Source of the DNA: Nitrospira sp.
GTDB taxonomy: Bacteria > Nitrospirota > Nitrospiria > Nitrospirales > Nitrospiraceae
DNA length: 64,000 nucleotides
NCBI GenBank assembly: GCA_018242725.1
Contig: JAFEBI010000022.1
Span: forward strand, 1-64,000
Direction of reading: 5' to 3'
Both the position numbers and the translations under genes were made by a program. This document shows, piece after piece, positions 53,758 through 62,692 of the stretch (position 1 is its first letter; the number at the start of each line of letters is the position of its first letter). Under the pieces are notes generated by a model, which did no database searches, had not been told where the DNA came from, and saw only the letters and a program-made list of their open reading frames with translations.

Positions 53758-54183
53758 ATGATCTTTCACCTGTCACGTGTTGTTCGCTCATTCATCTGTG
53801 TGGGAGGGGTCGTGAGCCTGATGGGCTGTGACTACTGGCCGCCGGCACTACAAGATGAGATTGAACAGTTACGTGCCGAAATTCAAACGCTGACGATGGA
53901 GAAAGTGCAACTGCAGGCTCAAGTGGTTGACTTGACCAGAGTGAAGCAGGAACTTCAGGGACAGATGGATGATCTGAGTCGAACAAATCGCGAGAAAAGC
54001 ATCATCATTAGTGGATTACAGAGCCAGTTAGAAACATTGCGTATCAAAGCGGTCAAGGCCATGAGTCCTAAATCATCGACTCACAAAGGTTCTTCCAAAT
54101 CATCTGGGACCTCCACGTCCAAGGGTGCACCGAAGTCGTCGGGAAGCAAACATCCATCTCCACGATCCATCGGAGTGCGATAG
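53758..54183 (+). CDS. small coiled-coil lipoprotein
   Basis: A 141-residue protein. The N-terminus has a signal peptide ending in a good lipobox (VVSLMGC, cysteine near residue 24). A coiled coil follows (about 30-95: DEIEQLRAEIQTLTMEKVQL). The tail is a Ser/Lys-rich low-complexity stretch (KSSTHKGSSKSSGTSTSKG). It is probably an outer-membrane lipoprotein of structural type, like Lpp-like spacers, but it has no known family. The convergent FmdB-type gene ends 14 bases away. Confidence 0.72.
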   Translation: MIFHLSRVVRSFICVGGVVSLMGCDYWPPALQDEIEQLRAEIQTLTMEKVQLQAQVVDLTRVKQELQGQMDDLSRTNREKSIIISGLQSQLETLRIKAVKAMSPKSSTHKGSSKSSGTSTSKGAPKSSGSKHPSPRSIGVR

Positions 54184-54197
54184 CTCGATGACGACGG

Positions 54198-54539
54198 TCA
54201 TGAAGAGGACGTGGTCGTTGAGGAACCAGTAGAGCCCGACGCCGGCGCCGGTGAGGAGGCCGGCGCGGATGTGGTGGCTGCAGCGGGTGCGGCCGATTCT
54301 TTCTTGTCTGGGGATTTTGTCGCGGTCGTTTCACTGCCTCCGCTTGATGGTGGTTTGAGCTTATCCGAATAGTCGGTCACATACCACCCGCTTCCCTTAA
54401 ACATGATTCCTGGTGACGAGATGAGGCGGCGGACCGCGTTCCCGCAGCGTTCACATGCGGAGAGCGGGTCATCCTTTATGCTCTGTTTCACCTCAAAACG
54501 ATGCGAACAACTGTCACATTGGTATTCATATGTGGGCAT
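54198..54539 (-). CDS. FmdB-type zinc ribbon protein
   Basis: A 113-residue protein from the ATG at 54539, which has GGAAGGA upstream; the frame extends to 54581. It begins MPTYEYQCDSCSHRFEVKQS and contains the second zinc pair CERCGNAVRRLIS, then FKGSGWYVTDYSDK, as in the FmdB/CxxC_CxxC_SSSS family of putative regulators. The C-terminal half is a Ser/Ala/Pro/Thr-rich low-complexity tail of about 50 residues. FmdB was described as a regulator of formamidase genes; in most genomes the role is unknown. The aspartate aminotransferase gene ends 62 bases upstream of it. Confidence 0.85.
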   Translation of the reverse strand: MPTYEYQCDSCSHRFEVKQSIKDDPLSACERCGNAVRRLISSPGIMFKGSGWYVTDYSDKLKPPSSGGSETTATKSPDKKESAAPAAATTSAPASSPAPASGSTGSSTTTSSS

Positions 54540-54600
54540 TGGTACGTCCTTCCTCCATCCGTCTTCTATTTGCGATGCCATGGGACAAGCTGTTTATCTC

Positions 54601-55794
54601 TTACATCAGTTTGGCAAAGGCCTGTCCAAGTCGTTCGAGTCCTCTGGTAATGTTGGTCATGCTGGTGGCATATGACAATCGGAGATGATCGTGACTGCCG
54701 AATGGCTCGCCAGGGACTACCGCAATGTGCGCATCGTTCAAAAGATAGTTGGCCAACTCGTTCGGTGTCTTGAGCATACCTGAAGGCCCTCGTTTCCCCA
54801 AGACTCCTTTAATATTGGGGAAGGCATAGAAGGCGCCACGTGGCATTGAACAGGTCACGCCTGGAATGTTGTTGAGTCCCTCGACGATCGTCTTTCGCCG
54901 ACGAGAAAATTCTTCGACCATTTTAAGCGTGAATGGTTCTCCAAGACGTAATGCGGCGACGGCTGCCTTCTGCGCGATCGAACAAGGGTTTGAGGTACTC
55001 TGGCTTTGAATATTGGCCATGGCCGTGATGAGCTCTTTCGGTCCTGCCGCAAAGCCGATACGCCATCCGGTCATGGCATAGGCTTTTGAGACTCCGTTGA
55101 TGACTACTGTACGCGCAGCGATCTCAGGCCCCAACGATGCGATGCTCACGTGACTGGCTCCATCGTAGAGAACCTTCTCATAGATCTCATCGGAAATCAC
55201 GATGAGGTCATGGCGAATCGCCACGGCCGCGATCTGTTCCAAGATGCTGCGATCATAGGTGGCTCCAGTCGGGTTGCACGGGCTGTTGACAAGAATGGCT
55301 TTTGTTTTCGGCGTAATGAGCCGATCAAGTTCAGCAGGACGAACGGCATACCCTTCGTCCTCTCTGGTCGGCATGAGGACCGGGGTCGCATCGTTCAAGA
55401 GGGCTTGATCTGAGTAGGAGACCCAGTAGGGAGTGGGAATGATAATCTCATCTCCTGCTTCAAGTAACGCTTCCGCCAGATTATACAGCGAATGTTTGGC
55501 GCCGCAGGACACTAGGATCTGAGACTTGTCATACCGGACGCCAAGTTCAGCCAGTAACTTCTCGGCGATGGCGCCGCGCAACTCGTCAATGCCTGAGGAG
55601 GGAGTATATTTGGTAAACCCCGCGCGAATAGCAGCCTCTGCTGCGGCCTTGACCGGCTCCGGTGTATCGAAATCCGGTTCGCCGGTTGAAAAGTCAACGA
55701 TGTCTAATCCCTGAGCCGCCATGGCCTTGGCTGTCGCCGCCATGGCGAGTGTGGGGGATGGAGCGATACGGCTGACACGAGCGGCAAGTTTCAT
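54601..55794 (-). CDS. aspartate aminotransferase (class I/II)
   Basis: A 397-residue PLP enzyme. It has STGEPDFDTPEPVKAAAEAA, YTPSSGIDELRGAIAEKL, VNSPCNPTGATYDRSILEQI, the PLP lysine in NGVSKAYAMTGWRIGFAAGP and LRLSYATSMTNITRGLERL. The layout fits the AspC-like Ib group that acts on aspartate and sometimes prephenate. It transfers amino groups between aspartate and 2-oxoglutarate. The start overlaps the coaD stop by four bases, so the two genes are coupled. AGGAG lies within the coaD end, ahead of the start. Confidence 0.92.
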   Translation of the reverse strand: MKLAARVSRIAPSPTLAMAATAKAMAAQGLDIVDFSTGEPDFDTPEPVKAAAEAAIRAGFTKYTPSSGIDELRGAIAEKLLAELGVRYDKSQILVSCGAKHSLYNLAEALLEAGDEIIIPTPYWVSYSDQALLNDATPVLMPTREDEGYAVRPAELDRLITPKTKAILVNSPCNPTGATYDRSILEQIAAVAIRHDLIVISDEIYEKVLYDGASHVSIASLGPEIAARTVVINGVSKAYAMTGWRIGFAAGPKELITAMANIQSQSTSNPCSIAQKAAVAALRLGEPFTLKMVEEFSRRRKTIVEGLNNIPGVTCSMPRGAFYAFPNIKGVLGKRGPSGMLKTPNELANYLLNDAHIAVVPGEPFGSHDHLRLSYATSMTNITRGLERLGQAFAKLM

Positions 55795-56279
55795 GATTTG
55801 AGACTCCTGATACGATCATTCAGACGGCGCGCGACTTCAGGGTGAAGAAACTCAGTCAGTGGACCTCCATGCCGTGCCACCTCTTTGATAATGGTCGACG
55901 AAAGGTAGGAGTACTCTTCGCTTGGCATTAAGAACACGGTCTCCACGGTTTTAGCTAATTTTCGATTGATCAGCGCCATCTGGAATTCATGTTCAAAGTC
56001 TGAAATCGCCCGTAAGCCTCGAATAATGGCGTTGGCACCCGACCGCTCAACGTAGTCAACCAACAAGCCTTCAAATTGCGTGACGTCGATCTGATGGAGG
56101 TCCTTCATGACGAGTTTGACCATCTCGACGCGTTCCGTGACATTGAACAACGGATGCTTGGAGGGATTTGGCGCTACGGCCACCACCACTCGATCAAACA
56201 TCCGGAGGCTGCGGGTGATGATATCAGTGTGCCCGTGGGTGATGGGGTCAAATGTGCCGGGGTAAATGCCAGTTTTCAT
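55791..56279 (-). CDS. coaD: phosphopantetheine adenylyltransferase
   Basis: A 162-residue nucleotidyltransferase of standard length. It carries GIYPGTFDPITHGHTDIITR (the HxGH ATP-binding motif), GANAIIRGLRAISDFEHEFQ and LMPSEEYSYLSSTIIKEVA. It transfers adenylate to 4'-phosphopantetheine in coenzyme A synthesis. The gene is followed with a four-base overlap by the aminotransferase and preceded by rsmD, 12 bases away, on the same strand. The rsmD-coaD order is a common bacterial arrangement, which supports both calls. Confidence 0.96.
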   Translation of the reverse strand: MKTGIYPGTFDPITHGHTDIITRSLRMFDRVVVAVAPNPSKHPLFNVTERVEMVKLVMKDLHQIDVTQFEGLLVDYVERSGANAIIRGLRAISDFEHEFQMALINRKLAKTVETVFLMPSEEYSYLSSTIIKEVARHGGPLTEFLHPEVARRLNDRIRSLKS

Positions 56280-56291
56280 TTTTCGTACATG

Positions 56292-56843
56292 TCAGGAAGA
56301 GTAGAGCGACAGGGTGGTGTCCCCGTAGCGATATTGCCGGCGCAAGCTGGTAGGGCCGAGCGCAACGGGAGCTGTGGTCTTTCCCCCATGTTCGACGACG
56401 AGCCAGGCATCCTCGGCAAAGAGCGCCTCGGTTATTGATTCGCTCAATAACGAGGACAGTCCCGCCGTTTCTGCATAGGGAGGATCGGCAAAGACCACAT
56501 CGTAGGGACCATTCCAATGGTCCGGGCGTCGAAGGAACTGTTCAACAGCGTGAGCCCGTATCATCAGTTCAGAGCCAATCTGACAGAGGTGTTTATTCCG
56601 CTGGAGCAGATTCACGGCGTCCCTGTCCGACTCAACGGCGGTGACATGGTCCGCGCCACGGCTGAGAGCCTCGATTCCGACCGCGCCGGTTCCTGCATAG
56701 AGGTCTAAGAAACGACTGTGTGGCAACCGATTCCCAAGAATAGAAAACAAGGCTTCTCGAACTCGATCAGAGGTTGGACGAAGGCTCTGTGTTTGTGGCC
56801 CATAAAGACGCCTCCCACGGTAGGTCCCTGCAATCACACGCAT
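56292..56843 (-). CDS. rsmD: 16S rRNA (guanine(966)-N(2))-methyltransferase
   Basis: A 183-residue enzyme from the ATG at 56843; the frame reaches 56885, but MRVIAGTYRGRRLYGPQTQS is the usual start. It contains RPTSDRVREALFSIL, FLDLYAGTGAVGIEALSRGA (SAM-binding motif I) and VVFADPPYAETA (catalytic DPPY motif). It modifies guanine 966 in 16S rRNA on the small ribosomal subunit. It is the first gene of the rsmD-coaD-aminotransferase run. Length and motifs are complete. Confidence 0.94.
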   Translation of the reverse strand: MRVIAGTYRGRRLYGPQTQSLRPTSDRVREALFSILGNRLPHSRFLDLYAGTGAVGIEALSRGADHVTAVESDRDAVNLLQRNKHLCQIGSELMIRAHAVEQFLRRPDHWNGPYDVVFADPPYAETAGLSSLLSESITEALFAEDAWLVVEHGGKTTAPVALGPTSLRRQYRYGDTTLSLYSS

Positions 56844-57128
56844 TCCACACAGCACCACGCCATACGATGAGCAGAACTCTAACATAGCGTTTTTACAGGG
56901 GTCAAGAAACGAAGGCTGGGAGGTCGCCGTGTTACCGACGAATCTGAAGAATTTGAGCGATTGGTCGTGAGATCTGAGGGGGAGATGTCTTTATCGCTTT
57001 GACCGTCTTTTATGGGAAGACTATAATGATTCCGTCCGTACGCGATGTACACGAACTCCTGTGATCAGCTCAGACTGTCACGGAGGGCCTGCGGGCTCGT
57101 GGAATTCGAGCCCGAATGGTCGATGGTG

Positions 57129-57302
57129 TTAGCGCGTACCGACGGTCTGGGACTCGCGAGTAGCCAAACTCTTCCGGCGATTATTGGAAATGGTGCGGTC
57201 GATAATGGCGCCGCAGTTGATGCATTTCCATGCATAAAACACAAGAAAGAAGTCCGAGAACCGCTCCAGCATCATCATTCCCTTGCATTTCGGACATTCC
57301 AT
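57129..57302 (-). CDS. 57-residue zinc ribbon protein
   Basis: The minus-strand frame from the ATG at 57302 to the TAA at 57129-57131 has GGGAGGG just before it. The protein begins MECPKCKGMMMLERFSDFFL and continues VFYAWKCINCGAIIDRTISN. Two CxxC pairs (CPKC at 3-6, CINC at 27-30) form a zinc ribbon, with a basic tail RRKSLATRESQT. No domain beyond this is visible. I recall similar short proteins in Nitrospira. It is divergent from radC and may be a small regulator or a binding protein. Confidence 0.7.
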   Translation of the reverse strand: MECPKCKGMMMLERFSDFFLVFYAWKCINCGAIIDRTISNNRRKSLATRESQTVGTR

Positions 57303-57489
57303 TGAACCCTCCCAGGGTGGTTACGTTCACAGCTGACGGCGAATTTAAGCAAGAGCTGCACCAAATTGTCATTCCTTGTGTTTTCAATGATTTACAGTTT
57401 ACGTAATTGACTGGAATCAGGTTTTTTCAGGAAATTGACGGTACAAAAGAGTCCGACTCGTCAATTTTTTGTCCATCGCGAGGGATGTC

Positions 57490-58194
57490 ATGACGGAAAA
57501 AGAGCGCGGAAAGGGCATTGCACACTGGCCCCAAGCCGAGCGACCTCGTGAGCGTCTCCTTGCCAAGGGGCCGGACGCCCTGTCCGATGCCAATCTATTG
57601 GCTATCTTGTTAAGAACCGGCCGTCGCGATGCCTCGGCGGTCCGGGTTGCACTTGAACTGCTTGAGCGGATGGGTGGATTGGGAGGCCTTGCTGCTTGCG
57701 GGACGGACGAGCTCTGCGCGATCCCTGGAATCGGCCCAGCCAAGGCTGCTCAGCTCAAGGCTGCCCTGGCACTGGGCAGACGATCCCTTGCTGCGCCACT
57801 CTCAACTGGAACGCGTATTTCGTCGAGTGCCGACCTCTATAAGCACTTTCACCCGTTATTGCGCGAGGTGAAGCACGAACTGTTTAAGGTGGTCCTGCTT
57901 GATGCCAAGAATGTCGTGATCAGAGAGGTAACCGTATCTGAAGGCAGCCTGACGCTCAGCATTGTGCATCCGCGGGAGGTTTTCGCCCTGGCCGTCCGTG
58001 AATCGGCGGCGGCTGTGCTTCTTCTTCATAATCACCCCAGTGGAGATCCCACACCAAGCGGTGAGGATCGGCAACTGACGAGCCGACTTGTCGAGGCCGG
58101 ACGGTTGTTGGGGATCCGTGTGGTGGACCATATCATTCTTGGAGATGGTCGCTACGTGAGTTTTGCGGATGAGGGGTGGCTGCCAGGGCAGTAG
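57490..58194 (+). CDS. radC: RadC family protein
   Basis: A 234-residue protein; the ATG at 57490 has GAGG before it, and the frame starts earlier at 57469. It has an N-terminal helix-hairpin-helix region (GTDELCAIPGIGPAKAAQLK) and a C-terminal JAB/MPN domain with the metal motif LHNHPSGDPTPSGED and DHIILGDGRYVSFADEG. RadC was long linked with DNA repair, yet a direct role is unproven; its JAB domain resembles metalloproteases or nucleases. It stands alone on the plus strand before the EF-G-like gene. Confidence 0.92.
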   Translation: MTEKERGKGIAHWPQAERPRERLLAKGPDALSDANLLAILLRTGRRDASAVRVALELLERMGGLGGLAACGTDELCAIPGIGPAKAAQLKAALALGRRSLAAPLSTGTRISSSADLYKHFHPLLREVKHELFKVVLLDAKNVVIREVTVSEGSLTLSIVHPREVFALAVRESAAAVLLLHNHPSGDPTPSGEDRQLTSRLVEAGRLLGIRVVDHIILGDGRYVSFADEGWLPGQ

Positions 58195-58297
58195 ATGAGA
58201 GATGACATTTTGGGAATGTTCATCAACCTGAGCATGAGAACAGAAAGGTGAGAATACGAATGGCGTAAGACACCATCGCGCATAAGGAGGGCCGATC

Positions 58298-60409
58298 ATG
58301 CAAACAGCCTGTGCAGAGTCCGTCAGGAATGTGGCGATCGTATCCAGTGCCGGTGCAGGGAAGACCTCTCTCAGCGAAGCCTTGTTATACATGGGGGGAG
58401 CTCTCCCCATACTTGGCTCGGTCATGCAGGGAACAACCGTTTCGGATTTTGAGCCTGAAGAACTCCGTCATCGTACGTCGACCAGTACCAGCCTGCTCCA
58501 GTTTTCGTGGAATCACACCCAGCTCACTCTGATCGATACTCCCGGTGCATTGGCGTTACTCGGTGAGCCGATGGCCGCGCTCCATGCCGTCGATGCGGTC
58601 GTGCTCGTGATGACCGCGCAGATCGGCGTGCGCACCGAACTGGCTCGCTTGTGGACAAAGATCAAAGCCTTGGAACTTCCCTGCATGTTGTTCGTGAACG
58701 GCCTTGATAAGGATGGTGTCGCCTATGAGGATGTGCTTGAACTGTGTCGTAAACAACTCGACTGTACACCGATTCCCATGACGATGCCCGTCCGTTCCGG
58801 TGGGACACTCGATGGTGTCATTGATGTGCGGCTCAAACAGTTCGTGCGATCCGGACCGAGCTCCGTGAAAGCCGACTTTCTCCCGATTTCAGCACAGCTG
58901 GAAGAGAGCCTCAGTCAAGCACGAACCAAGCTCTTGGAAGTCGTGGCAGAGAGCGGAGAGGCACTCCTGGAGACCTATCTTGCGGAGGGTGATCTGAGCG
59001 ATGACGCACTGCTTGAAGGACTGCGCCGGAGTATTGTGACCAGGCAATTGCTTCCTGTCTATGCCGGATCGGCCACGCAGAACGTAGGAGTCTGGTCCCT
59101 GCTTGATGCCATGGTGAGGCTCTTTCCGTCGCCGTCCGAGCGTGGCGCGACGCATCCCTGGAACGGCATCCAGCCGGAGACTACTGACAGGTGTGAGCGG
59201 AAGGGAATGGTTGAAGAACCTTTTTCCGCCTATGTCTTTAAGACGATCATCGACCCATTTGTCGGTCGATTGTCCTACTGTCGTGTGGTGTCAGGCAGCG
59301 TCCATGCTGATTCGACGGTGCTCAATGCCTCAAAGCACATACGGGAGAAACTTGGCCATTTCTATCGAGTCTTAGGGAAACGACATGTGGCGATCGATTC
59401 CGTCAAAGGTGGAGACATTGTGGCCATCGCAAAACTCAAGGACACTCACACCGGTGAGACGTTGTCGCACGAGGGGAATCCAATTTGCTATCCAGGACTT
59501 GGCCTGCCGAAACCAATTCTGTCGCACGCGATCGAGGCCAAATCGAAAGCGGATATCGATAAGGTCAGTCTCGGACTGCACAAACTCATCGAAGAAGATC
59601 CGACGCTGGAATTCTCCAGAAACGATGAGACCAAAGAGATGGTATTTAGCGGGATGGGGCAATTCCATATCGATCTTGCACTGGAAAAGCTCCATCGAAA
59701 ATTCGGAGTTGATGTCATTCTCCATACTCCAAAAATTCCTTATCGAGAAACCATCAAGACACAATCTCAGGCGCAGGGGAAGTACAAGAAACAGACGGGA
59801 GGGCACGGGCAGTACGGCGACTGTTGGCTTGAGGTGGCACCGTTGCCCAGGGGACAGGGCTATGCCTTCGAGAATCGAGTCGTAGGAGGGGCCATTCCTC
59901 GAAATTTCATTCCGGCGGTGGAAAAAGGCGTGCATGAGGCGATGCATGAAGGTCCGCTGGGCGGTTGCCCGGTGGTCGATGTGCACGTCGCCGTCTATGA
60001 TGGGACCTATCATGTGGTCGACTCTTCAGAGATATCATTCAAAATCGCAGGCTCGATGGCATTCAGAAAAGCGATGGAGAGCGCCCATCCGGTACTGTTG
60101 GAACCGGTCATGACGATCGAGATCGACACACCGACCGAGACGGTTGGGGCCGTGATAGGGGATTTAAACGCCCGTCGAGGACGCATCCTCTCCGTGAATG
60201 CCCACGATCAGGTGGAGCAGATTACGGCGCTGGTGCCGTTGGCGGAAATACTTCGGTATGCCACCGCGTTGAATGCCATGACCGCCGGTCGAGGAAGTTA
60301 TGCCATGGAGTTTGCGCAGTACGACGAAGTGCCACGAGATCTTGTGGACAAGATTCTGGAGAAGCGGAAAGCTGACAGACAGGCCGTTGCGTCACACGCG
60401 GAGCACTAG
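58298..60409 (+). CDS. elongation factor G-like GTPase (EF-G paralog)
   Basis: A 703-residue translational GTPase. The P-loop SSAGAGKTSLSEAL (16-29) and G3 LIDTPG are intact, but G4 reads NGLDKD instead of NKMD. Switch I is unlike EF-G (RTSTSTSLLQF). EF-G domain signatures follow: VEEPFSAYVFKTIIDPFVGR, FSGMGQFHIDLALEKL, GHGQYGDCWLEVAPL and LEPVMTIEIDTPTETVGAVI. It belongs to the EF-G-like group without a known role, rather than being the main translocase. The TAG stop at 60407-60409 is followed 77 bases later by a dispersed repeat. Confidence 0.9.
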   Translation: MQTACAESVRNVAIVSSAGAGKTSLSEALLYMGGALPILGSVMQGTTVSDFEPEELRHRTSTSTSLLQFSWNHTQLTLIDTPGALALLGEPMAALHAVDAVVLVMTAQIGVRTELARLWTKIKALELPCMLFVNGLDKDGVAYEDVLELCRKQLDCTPIPMTMPVRSGGTLDGVIDVRLKQFVRSGPSSVKADFLPISAQLEESLSQARTKLLEVVAESGEALLETYLAEGDLSDDALLEGLRRSIVTRQLLPVYAGSATQNVGVWSLLDAMVRLFPSPSERGATHPWNGIQPETTDRCERKGMVEEPFSAYVFKTIIDPFVGRLSYCRVVSGSVHADSTVLNASKHIREKLGHFYRVLGKRHVAIDSVKGGDIVAIAKLKDTHTGETLSHEGNPICYPGLGLPKPILSHAIEAKSKADIDKVSLGLHKLIEEDPTLEFSRNDETKEMVFSGMGQFHIDLALEKLHRKFGVDVILHTPKIPYRETIKTQSQAQGKYKKQTGGHGQYGDCWLEVAPLPRGQGYAFENRVVGGAIPRNFIPAVEKGVHEAMHEGPLGGCPVVDVHVAVYDGTYHVVDSSEISFKIAGSMAFRKAMESAHPVLLEPVMTIEIDTPTETVGAVIGDLNARRGRILSVNAHDQVEQITALVPLAEILRYATALNAMTAGRGSYAMEFAQYDEVPRDLVDKILEKRKADRQAVASHAEH

Positions 60410-60486
60410 CCGGTTGCGAAACGATTTGATTATTGGCAATAGTTGTAGCTGGAATGTTCCGCTTTGCACTTACGCCATAATCCCCT

Positions 60487-60613
60487 GAGGATGCTCAAAA
60501 AGGCTGTCCCGCAAGGCCTCAGCGAACGAAGAGGGAAAGCGTACGCTTGGGTTCGCGTTGGGCCTGTGAGCGATGCGAGAACGTCGCCGGCGAACTTTAC
60601 CGGCATCTTCTTA
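60487..60613 (-). repeat. stop-codon-abutting dispersed element, copy D
   Basis: Read on the minus strand from the HtrA TAA (60613-60611), it continues GAAGATGCCGG and ends at 60487 with TTGAGCATCCTC. It aligns in register with copies A, B and C (shared GATGC and CGTTCT) and with the distal half of copy C. The ends GATGC and GCATC are inverted. The opposite side lies 77 bases from the EF-G-like stop. Confidence 0.8.
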
Positions 60614-62002
60614 GTCGGATGTTTTCAAGACGACATAAAATGCGCGGGTTTCACGCAGTACGCGTAGCAAGATCGTGTCGCCACGCCGTGACCGGGAGAT
60701 CGCTGCAGCATAGTCGGCAAGAGAAGAGGTCTCCACACGGTTGACTTCTTTGATCAAGTCCCCCTCGCGGAGTCCTTCCGCGTGAGCCAAGCTGTTGGAC
60801 TCGACCCGCATAATCACAACACCTTTTGTTTCACGAAGCCTGAATTTTTCAGCGAGGTTTGGTGTTAATTCCTGAACCTCAATTCCTAGTTTCACTTCGG
60901 CTCGCGCGTGAGGGGCTGTGGGGATGGCTGCCACGTCGCGGCGTTCCGTGAGGAGAATAGTGAGCGTCACGTGCTTGAGATCTCGGATCACGTCGATCTT
61001 GGCCTGTGCCCCTGGAGTCAGTGTTCCGATCAACCGAGAGAGCTTGTTCGGTGAGTCGACGATTGCTCCGTCGATCCGGACAATGACATCCCCCGGTCGT
61101 ATTCCGGCGACGGCGGCAGGATCATTCTCAAACACTTCGTTCACCAAGACCCCTTCACCCTCGGTGACGCCAAATTTTTTGGCGAGTTCGGCCGTCAGGG
61201 GTTGAATGCCGACCCCAAGCCATCCGCGTATGACCTTTCCTTTTGCCAGCAGTTGCTCAATGACGTGTTTGGCCATGTTCGAGGGAATGGCAAACCCAAT
61301 ACCCTGGGCAAAATTGATGATCGCCGTATTGATTCCGATCACTTCACCTCGAAGGTTAAACAGCGGGCCTCCGGAGTTTCCTGGATTGATCGATGCGTCG
61401 GTCTGAATGAAGTTTTCGTACCGTGAGAGATTCATGTTTTCACGGCCGATGCCGCTGACGACACCGAGTGTCACAGTACGGTCCAAGCCAAAGGGGTTTC
61501 CGACCGCCAGTACCCATTGACCGACTTTGACCGTGGAAGAATCGCCGAACTGCGCGCTGGGAAGCGGTCGATCGGTGGTCACTTTGAGCAGCGCCAAATC
61601 CGTATCCGGGTCCTTGCCGATGACCTGAGCAATGAGCTTGGTCTTGTCCGAGAAACGAACTTCAATCTCCGTGGCATCGCCGATAACATGATTGTTGGTT
61701 ACGATGTGTCCGTCACGATCTACGATGAGCCCGGAACCAGAGCCCGAGGCATTTGGCGTCCTGTCTCCTGATGTGTCGCGGAGCCTTCCTGCGGTGGTGA
61801 TGGGAAAGAGGTTCACGACGGATGGTTTGGTCTGTTCGGCGAGCTCCGTAATCACGGTTTGAATTTCTTCGAGCATGCGAAGGCCGGTCGATTCAGGCGA
61901 AACGGCTTCAACCGCAGACACGAACGAGAGTGATACAAAAAAGGAGAGGAATAGGAGCACGTGCGAAAGAACTCGGACTGTACGGGACTTCATCAGTACC
62001 AT
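60611..62002 (-). CDS. HtrA/DegP-type serine protease with two PDZ domains
   Basis: A 463-residue periplasmic protease. The signal peptide (about 5-32, KSRTVRVLSHVLLFLSFFVS) precedes a trypsin-like domain with the triad His105 (VTNNHVI), Asp135 (DTDLALL) and Ser210 (NPGNSGGPLF). Two PDZ domains follow (about 265-350: RGWLGVGIQPLTAELAKKFG; about 370-455: KLGIEVQELTPNLAEKFRLR). It degrades or refolds damaged envelope proteins. ATGs at 62002 and 61993 both fit. It is separate from its neighbours, and its TAA joins repeat copy D. Confidence 0.95.
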   Translation of the reverse strand: MVLMKSRTVRVLSHVLLFLSFFVSLSFVSAVEAVSPESTGLRMLEEIQTVITELAEQTKPSVVNLFPITTAGRLRDTSGDRTPNASGSGSGLIVDRDGHIVTNNHVIGDATEIEVRFSDKTKLIAQVIGKDPDTDLALLKVTTDRPLPSAQFGDSSTVKVGQWVLAVGNPFGLDRTVTLGVVSGIGRENMNLSRYENFIQTDASINPGNSGGPLFNLRGEVIGINTAIINFAQGIGFAIPSNMAKHVIEQLLAKGKVIRGWLGVGIQPLTAELAKKFGVTEGEGVLVNEVFENDPAAVAGIRPGDVIVRIDGAIVDSPNKLSRLIGTLTPGAQAKIDVIRDLKHVTLTILLTERRDVAAIPTAPHARAEVKLGIEVQELTPNLAEKFRLRETKGVVIMRVESNSLAHAEGLREGDLIKEVNRVETSSLADYAAAISRSRRGDTILLRVLRETRAFYVVLKTSD

Positions 62003-62023
62003 GAAGAAGGATTGTAACTGATC

Positions 62024-62692
62024 TTATGTCAGTGTGCCTACTATCTGCGGCGAACGTGTCAGCGCCAGCGTGAGTGGTCGCTGACCGGTCAACCAGTGCG
62101 TGAGTTGATCGAGTTCAGCTTGAGGACCGATTGTGATCACGATGTCGCCAGGACGGAGAATGAGGTCATGGCTGGGACCCAAGAGGAAGGGCCCTCGCAG
62201 TACTGTGGCGATAGAGGATGCGAGCGGTGTGGGAACGGCGCTCAATGGTTGTCCGGCCGCAGCAGCGTCGCGCATCACCGTGAGACGTTCGATCCCAGCT
62301 GACCGGACGGTCAGGTCGTGATGCAGCAAGAGCAAGTCTTGATGTATCGCTTCAAGTTTGAGTTCGCGAATTTGTGCATCGACTTGCAGTAAGGAACGTT
62401 TCAGTTCATGCACGCGAGCACGGGCATCGGTTAAGGCCTCATCGACCGCGTACACAATCGAATCCGGTTGAAGTCTGGAGTGGAGCCGATCGGATACCTG
62501 CACGGCAATAAGTCTCCCAACTCGATCGGTCACATCGTCGATGCGTTGGAGCAAGGAGGAAGCTTGCCAATGTAGTCGGATAATCTCAACTTTACGGTTG
62601 ACGACTTCGGAGATTGACAAGATGCCTTCGTAAAAAGCATGTCCGGTGATTGAAAGTTCCTTATGGACTCGGTCAAACAAGTCAAATGCCAT
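62024..62692 (-). CDS. RCK_C domain protein with helical N-terminus
   Basis: A 222-residue protein, located 21 bases upstream of the HtrA gene on the same strand. The N-terminal 130 residues are helical (LFDRVHKELSITGHAFYEGI, DALTDARARVHELKRSLLQV). The C-terminal part (about 145-205: IATVLRGPFLLGPSHDLILR and PGDIVITIGPQAELDQL) has the RCK_C/TrkA-C fold, which binds small ligands in potassium channels and transporters. No ion channel lies nearby, so it could regulate one in trans. The ligand is unknown. Confidence 0.7.
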   Translation of the reverse strand: MAFDLFDRVHKELSITGHAFYEGILSISEVVNRKVEIIRLHWQASSLLQRIDDVTDRVGRLIAVQVSDRLHSRLQPDSIVYAVDEALTDARARVHELKRSLLQVDAQIRELKLEAIHQDLLLLHHDLTVRSAGIERLTVMRDAAAAGQPLSAVPTPLASSIATVLRGPFLLGPSHDLILRPGDIVITIGPQAELDQLTHWLTGQRPLTLALTRSPQIVGTLT

